Assembly (NCBI GenBank): GCA_945869735.1
Contig: CAMBPQ010000001.1
Span: 1 to 64,000, forward strand
DNA: 64,000 bases
Direction of reading: 5' to 3'
DNA from: Planctomicrobium piriforme
Lineage (GTDB): Bacteria; Planctomycetota; Planctomycetia; Pirellulales; UBA1268
The translations under genes and the position numbers were made by a program. The notes under the pieces are model-generated. The model searched no databases. It saw only the letters and a program-made list of their open reading frames with translations, and was not told where the DNA came from. Each line of letters begins with the position of its first letter. Position 1 is the stretch's first letter. Below are positions 60,213-64,000 of this stretch, in pieces.

Positions 60213-60372
60213 AAGCGCATTCGACGGTGGTGGATTGCCGGCTCGGGGGCGGCAAAAGTCTCGTTGCCGAGGGGCGCGGATACGCCCGAGGCTCCTCGAG
60301 CGTTCGCCGACCCCCTTGCCTACCTCCTCCAAGGTGCCATCTCGCCGCTCCACCAGAGGCAGATGCGCTCTA
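60213..60372 (-). repeat. Family A repeat, copy A5 (inverted)
   Basis: aagcgcattcgacggtggtggattgccggctcgggggcggcaaaagtctcg...ctcgccgctccaccagaggcagatgcgctctag. Confidence 0.88.
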
Positions 60373-60432
60373 GGGGGCGTGGCGGAGAACTGAAATACTC
60401 CGTGTGGGCCGCGTGCCCGTGCGGAGTTTTTC

Positions 60433-61668
60433 ATGCGAGTCTTTCTTTCAGCGGGCGAGCCCTCGGGCGACCATCATGCGGCGCTCCTCGTGCGCGCCAT
60501 TCGCGACCGCCGGCCGGACGCGATCTGTGTCGGCCTTGGTGGACCGCACATGGCGGCGGAGGGCTGCACGCTCATCGCCGACATGACGATGCTCGCCGTC
60601 ATGTGGTTTCTGCGGTCGATGCTCAACATCCACCGCTTCGTCGACCTGGCCCGCCGGGCCGAGCGGAGCTTCCTCGATGCGCGACCCGATGTCTGCGTGC
60701 TCGTCGATTTCCCGGGATTCCACTGGTGGCTGGCGTGGCGTGCGAAACGGCATGGGATTCCCGTCGTCTTCTACTGCCCGCCGCAGATCTGGGCATGGGG
60801 GAGCTGGCGGATCAGGAAGATGCGGCGGCTGGTCGACCACGTGCTCTCGGCACTCCCCTTCGAGCACGACTGGTTTACGGCCCATGGGATGCACAGCACG
60901 CTCGTCGGCCATCCCTTCTTCGACGAACTGAAGCCGGCGGAGCTGCACAACGCTGATGATTCCGCGCACCCATTCGTCCTGCTCCTGCCGGGCTCCCGCG
61001 GCCAGGAGATCGAGAGCAATCTCGGCACGCTCGTGAGGGCGGCAGCAGCGATCCATGCGCAGGTGCCGGGGGCCCGCTTCGCCATCGGGGCGATCCATGA
61101 GCGGCACGCGCGGCTGATCACCGCGGCCGTCGACGCCGGGCCCGAGGGTCGCGGCCTCGGCATCGAGATCCACGCAGGCCGCACACGGAGCCTGATCGGT
61201 AAGGCGACGGCCGCGATCGCCTGCTCCGGTTCGGTCTCGCTCGAGCTGCTCGCCGCACGGGTGCCGACCGTGATCGTCTACCGGCTCGCAGGCTGGGAAT
61301 ACGTCGTGCAGAGCTGGTTCCGCCAGACGCGGTATTTCACGCTGGTGAATCTCCTCGCGTCGCGGGAGCCGATCGGCCCGGTGCAGGGCGTGTGGATGCC
61401 GCCGTTTGCGGTGCCGCCGGCCGACCCCGAGGCGGTCTACCCCGAATATCTCGCGGTGCAGGATCCCGCCGACCGGTTGGCGGCGCATGTCGTCGAGTGG
61501 CTCATCGACGCGGGGGCGCGGCATCGGGTGGTTCAGCAGTTGGAGGCCATCGCATCCGTCGTGGCCCGCCCCGGATCGGCGGACCGCGCCGCCGCTGCGG
61601 TGCTCGCGATCGCTACACGCAGCCGCGGTGACGCCTCGGCGGAAGCCGACAATCGCCGGGCCGCCTGA
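60433..61668 (+). CDS. lpxB: Lipid-A-disaccharide synthase
   Basis: MRVFLSAGEPSGDHHAALLVRAIRDRRPDA, VLVDFPGFHWWLAWRAKRHGIPVVFYCPPQIWAWG. Confidence 0.94.
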   Translation: MRVFLSAGEPSGDHHAALLVRAIRDRRPDAICVGLGGPHMAAEGCTLIADMTMLAVMWFLRSMLNIHRFVDLARRAERSFLDARPDVCVLVDFPGFHWWLAWRAKRHGIPVVFYCPPQIWAWGSWRIRKMRRLVDHVLSALPFEHDWFTAHGMHSTLVGHPFFDELKPAELHNADDSAHPFVLLLPGSRGQEIESNLGTLVRAAAAIHAQVPGARFAIGAIHERHARLITAAVDAGPEGRGLGIEIHAGRTRSLIGKATAAIACSGSVSLELLAARVPTVIVYRLAGWEYVVQSWFRQTRYFTLVNLLASREPIGPVQGVWMPPFAVPPADPEAVYPEYLAVQDPADRLAAHVVEWLIDAGARHRVVQQLEAIASVVARPGSADRAAAAVLAIATRSRGDASAEADNRRAA

Positions 61669-61699
61669 TTCGCCGTCGGGCGTGTACGATGGAGGGACG

Positions 61700-62476
61700 A
61701 TGCTCGCCGAACCGCAGACCACCTCCGCCGATCTCGAGTTCGATCTTGCCGGCATCCGCGTTCGCGTGTCGGCCTGGTTCTGGCTGGCCGCGGCCCTCTT
61801 GGGCTGGAGCGTGTGCCAGGCCTACTCGCGGGGTGACCAGCGGATGCTGCTGCAGATGCTCGTGGTCTGGATCGGCATCGTCTTCCTGTCGATCCTCGTG
61901 CACGAGATGGGCCACGCGCTCGCCTACCGCGGCTTCGGCCAGTCGGCCCATGTGGTGCTCTACCACTTCGGTGGTCTGGCGGTCCCGGAATCATGGGGCC
62001 GGCGGCACCTGCGGCCGTTTCAGCGGCTGCTTGTTTCGGCGGCCGGGCCGCTGGCCCAACTGCTGTTCGCCGGGTTGATCGTGGTCGGCCTCAAGGCCGC
62101 GGGATACGCGGTGCCATTCCCGATCCGGACGGTTTCGACCATGTTCGGGCTCGGCGCCGGCCGCGATTTCTCGTCGCCCCTCGTCTACGCCCTCTTCGAC
62201 TTCCTGCTCTACGTCAACATCTTCTGGCCGCTTTTAAACCTCATTCCGGTGCCACCACTCGACGGCGGCCAGATCATCCGCGAGGGACTGCTGACGCTCG
62301 GTGTGTCGAGCGCTCATCGCATCGCCGGCATGATCGGCGTGGTGGCCGGCGGTGCCGTTGCCTGGTGGGGCTACACCAGCGGCCAGCCGTTTCTCGGGAT
62401 CATGTTCGCGATGCTGGCCGCGTCGTGCTTCCAGGGCCTCTCGGCCGGTGATATGCCGTGGCGCCGCTGGAGCTGA
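61700..62476 (+). CDS. M50-family (site-2 protease-like) membrane metalloprotease
   Basis: LSILVHEMGHALAYRGFG (HExxH), NLIPVPPLDGGQI. Confidence 0.88.
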   Translation: MLAEPQTTSADLEFDLAGIRVRVSAWFWLAAALLGWSVCQAYSRGDQRMLLQMLVVWIGIVFLSILVHEMGHALAYRGFGQSAHVVLYHFGGLAVPESWGRRHLRPFQRLLVSAAGPLAQLLFAGLIVVGLKAAGYAVPFPIRTVSTMFGLGAGRDFSSPLVYALFDFLLYVNIFWPLLNLIPVPPLDGGQIIREGLLTLGVSSAHRIAGMIGVVAGGAVAWWGYTSGQPFLGIMFAMLAASCFQGLSAGDMPWRRWS

Positions 62477-63270
62477 ACTCCACCGGCCGACCGGCCGTGG
62501 CCGTCGTCGTGCTCGGGGCGAGCAACGTCTCCCGTGGCCTCTGCCGGCTGAGTGCCGTCTCCCGAGCCAGAGCCGGCGGCGCAGCCGATCTGTTCGTCGC
62601 GGCCGGCCACGGTCGCTCGTATGGCGTCAACAGCCGAGTGGCCCTGCGCCGCCTGCCCTCGATCCTCGGAAGCGGTCTCTGGCGCGGGCTCGATCGTGAG
62701 CGAGCGGCGCGTCCTGATGGCGTAGCGTGGCCGCTGGCGCTGGTGACCGACATCGGCAACGACCTGCTCTACGGCTTTACAGTCGATCAGGTGGCTGCGT
62801 GGGTGCGGGAAAGTGTGTGCCGACTGAACGACCGCGGGGCCAGCGTGGCGGTCACCCGTCTGCCGCTGGCGAGCATTGCCAGCGTGGGCCCGCTGCGGTA
62901 CCAAGCCCTGCGGACGTGCTATGTTCCGGGTTGCCGGCTCACGCTCGATGACTTGAAGTCGGCGGCGCAGCGGCTTGACGACGCAGTTGTGGCGCTTGCG
63001 GCCGACCTCGGGGCGACGCTCGTCGGGCAGCCGGGCGAATGGTATGGGCTCGACGCGATCCATGTCCGCCGCCGCCGGCTCGACGACCTCTGGCATCGCG
63101 TGTGCGACGCATGGGGCCTCGGCCCGACGGTGAACACTCCGCGGCCCTCGATCGGTGAATGGGCACGGCTCGGCACCAGGTCGGCCGAAGTCCGCTCGGT
63201 CGCGCGGATGATGCGGTTCACGCCGCAGCCCGTGGTGCAGCGGCCAGACCTGCGGCTGTGGCTGTACTGA
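62458..63270 (+). CDS. SGNH-hydrolase-like protein
   Basis: VVLGASNVSRGL, TDIGNDLLYG, YGLDAIHVR block pattern. Confidence 0.5.
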   Translation: MAPLELNSTGRPAVAVVVLGASNVSRGLCRLSAVSRARAGGAADLFVAAGHGRSYGVNSRVALRRLPSILGSGLWRGLDRERAARPDGVAWPLALVTDIGNDLLYGFTVDQVAAWVRESVCRLNDRGASVAVTRLPLASIASVGPLRYQALRTCYVPGCRLTLDDLKSAAQRLDDAVVALAADLGATLVGQPGEWYGLDAIHVRRRRLDDLWHRVCDAWGLGPTVNTPRPSIGEWARLGTRSAEVRSVARMMRFTPQPVVQRPDLRLWLY

Positions 63271-63494
63271 TGGGTGTTTCCTGACGAACGAACGGCAAGC
63301 GTGCTGGGCGATTCGACGCGCATGGAGCCCCGGCTGGCTGCGGGACGGCATGAGGTTCCTCGCGGGAGTATTTCGCTCAGCGACTGGCGAGGGTCTGCGC
63401 TCAGAAGAGCGAAATCCTCGACGCTCGTCACGCTCACGCCGATCCCTCCGCCTCCTCGAGCGAGGTTCTGAAATCGTGCTGCCTGACACTGATC

Positions 63495-63690
63495 GTGACG
63501 AGCCGGGGGTGGCACGCGCAGAAGCCGGGGAATGTTTGACTCACGAGCGACGTCGAGTCAGCCAGAAGGGCATCCTGTAGCAAAATCCCCCGGCTTCGAG
63601 CATGCCACCCCCGGCGAACCAAGGCGGCACCGACTCGATGCCACGCGGTTACCCCGCGCTCACGCTCCGGGGCTTCCTGATGGGGAGCCG
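63495..63690 (-). repeat. Family B repeat, copy B4 (inverted) with family C unit (63651-63684)
   Basis: cgatcgtgacgagccgggggtggcacgcgcagaagccggggaat...caaaatcccccggcttcgagcatgccacccccggcgaacc; then ccccgcgctcacgctccggggcttcctgatgg. Confidence 0.8.
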
Positions 63691-63725
63691 CCACGAGAAC
63701 ACGTCGTGATGGCCACCGCGCCGCG

Positions 63726-64000
63726 TCAGAGCACGGGCAGCGAGGGCATCGGAGGGCGGGCGACGGCGGCGGCGGCAAGATTGCCCACGAGCCGTTCGCA
63801 GATGGCCTCGAGGTAGGGCCGGCTCGCCGGGTCGTCATAGTTGGCGGCGGTCTTGCCCGCATCGCCGTGCTCGCGGATCGGGATCTGGAGCGGAACCTCG
63901 CCGAGGAACGGGATGTCGAGTTCACGGGCGGTCCGCTTCGCGCCACCGGTGCCGAAGATGTCGTACCGCTTCTGCGTATCGGGGCAGAGGAAGAAGCTCA
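63726..64000 (-). CDS. Mrp/ApbC-family Fe-S carrier ATPase, C-terminal part (runs off window)
   Basis: Minus-strand reading gives FFLCPDTQKRYDIFGTGGAKRTARELDIPFLGEVPLQIPIREHGDAGKT...; stop at 63726; start lies outside the window. Confidence 0.75.
   Translation of the reverse strand, partial: SFFLCPDTQKRYDIFGTGGAKRTARELDIPFLGEVPLQIPIREHGDAGKTAANYDDPASRPYLEAICERLVGNLAAAAVARPPMPSLPVL

Noticed and set aside
17759-63690. Family B as part of a CRISPR or phage att array
   Set aside because: Copies are far apart, in both orientations and have no spacers; the hairpin structure fits a palindromic repeat better
1-64000. CRISPR arrays, rRNA, tRNA, TPP riboswitch near thi genes
   Set aside because: Looked for spaced direct repeats, rRNA-like blocks and a TPP-type leader upstream of the thi genes; none seen, though short RNA genes could be missed by eye

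Overview
64 kb of a high-GC bacterial chromosome, most likely a planctomycete (Pirellulales-like), inferred from a YTV-repeat protein, a bacterial topoisomerase VI B homologue and a MerR-TPR protein. About 45 coding regions are supportable. Most are housekeeping: futalosine menaquinone genes, metG, epmA-like, hisF, thiG/thiS, lipA, argH, dinG, glgA, mlaDFE, clpC, a ThiD2-ThiE fusion and lpxB. The most notable locus is 42.4-49.7 kb. It encodes a complete cyanophycin synthetase (CphA) with an in-frame C-terminal SET plus post-SET domain (NHSCEPN ... DY ... CRCGSATCRG). Divergent to it is an ABC transporter/DUF1854 pair closed by an intrinsic terminator. Other leads: (i) a membrane-anchored GspE/PilB-like protein whose Walker A lysine is leucine, in the same run as an intact PilT; (ii) a LipB-like protein next to lipA that lacks the canonical catalytic Lys and Cys; (iii) a topoisomerase VI B subunit with no A subunit nearby; (iv) three interspersed non-coding repeat families, called A, B and C here. 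A is about 160 bp with terminal inverted repeats, B folds into a long hairpin, and C is a short GC-rich hairpin. All lie between genes, often between convergent ones. Everything is from reading the sequence and ORF track; no database search was run.
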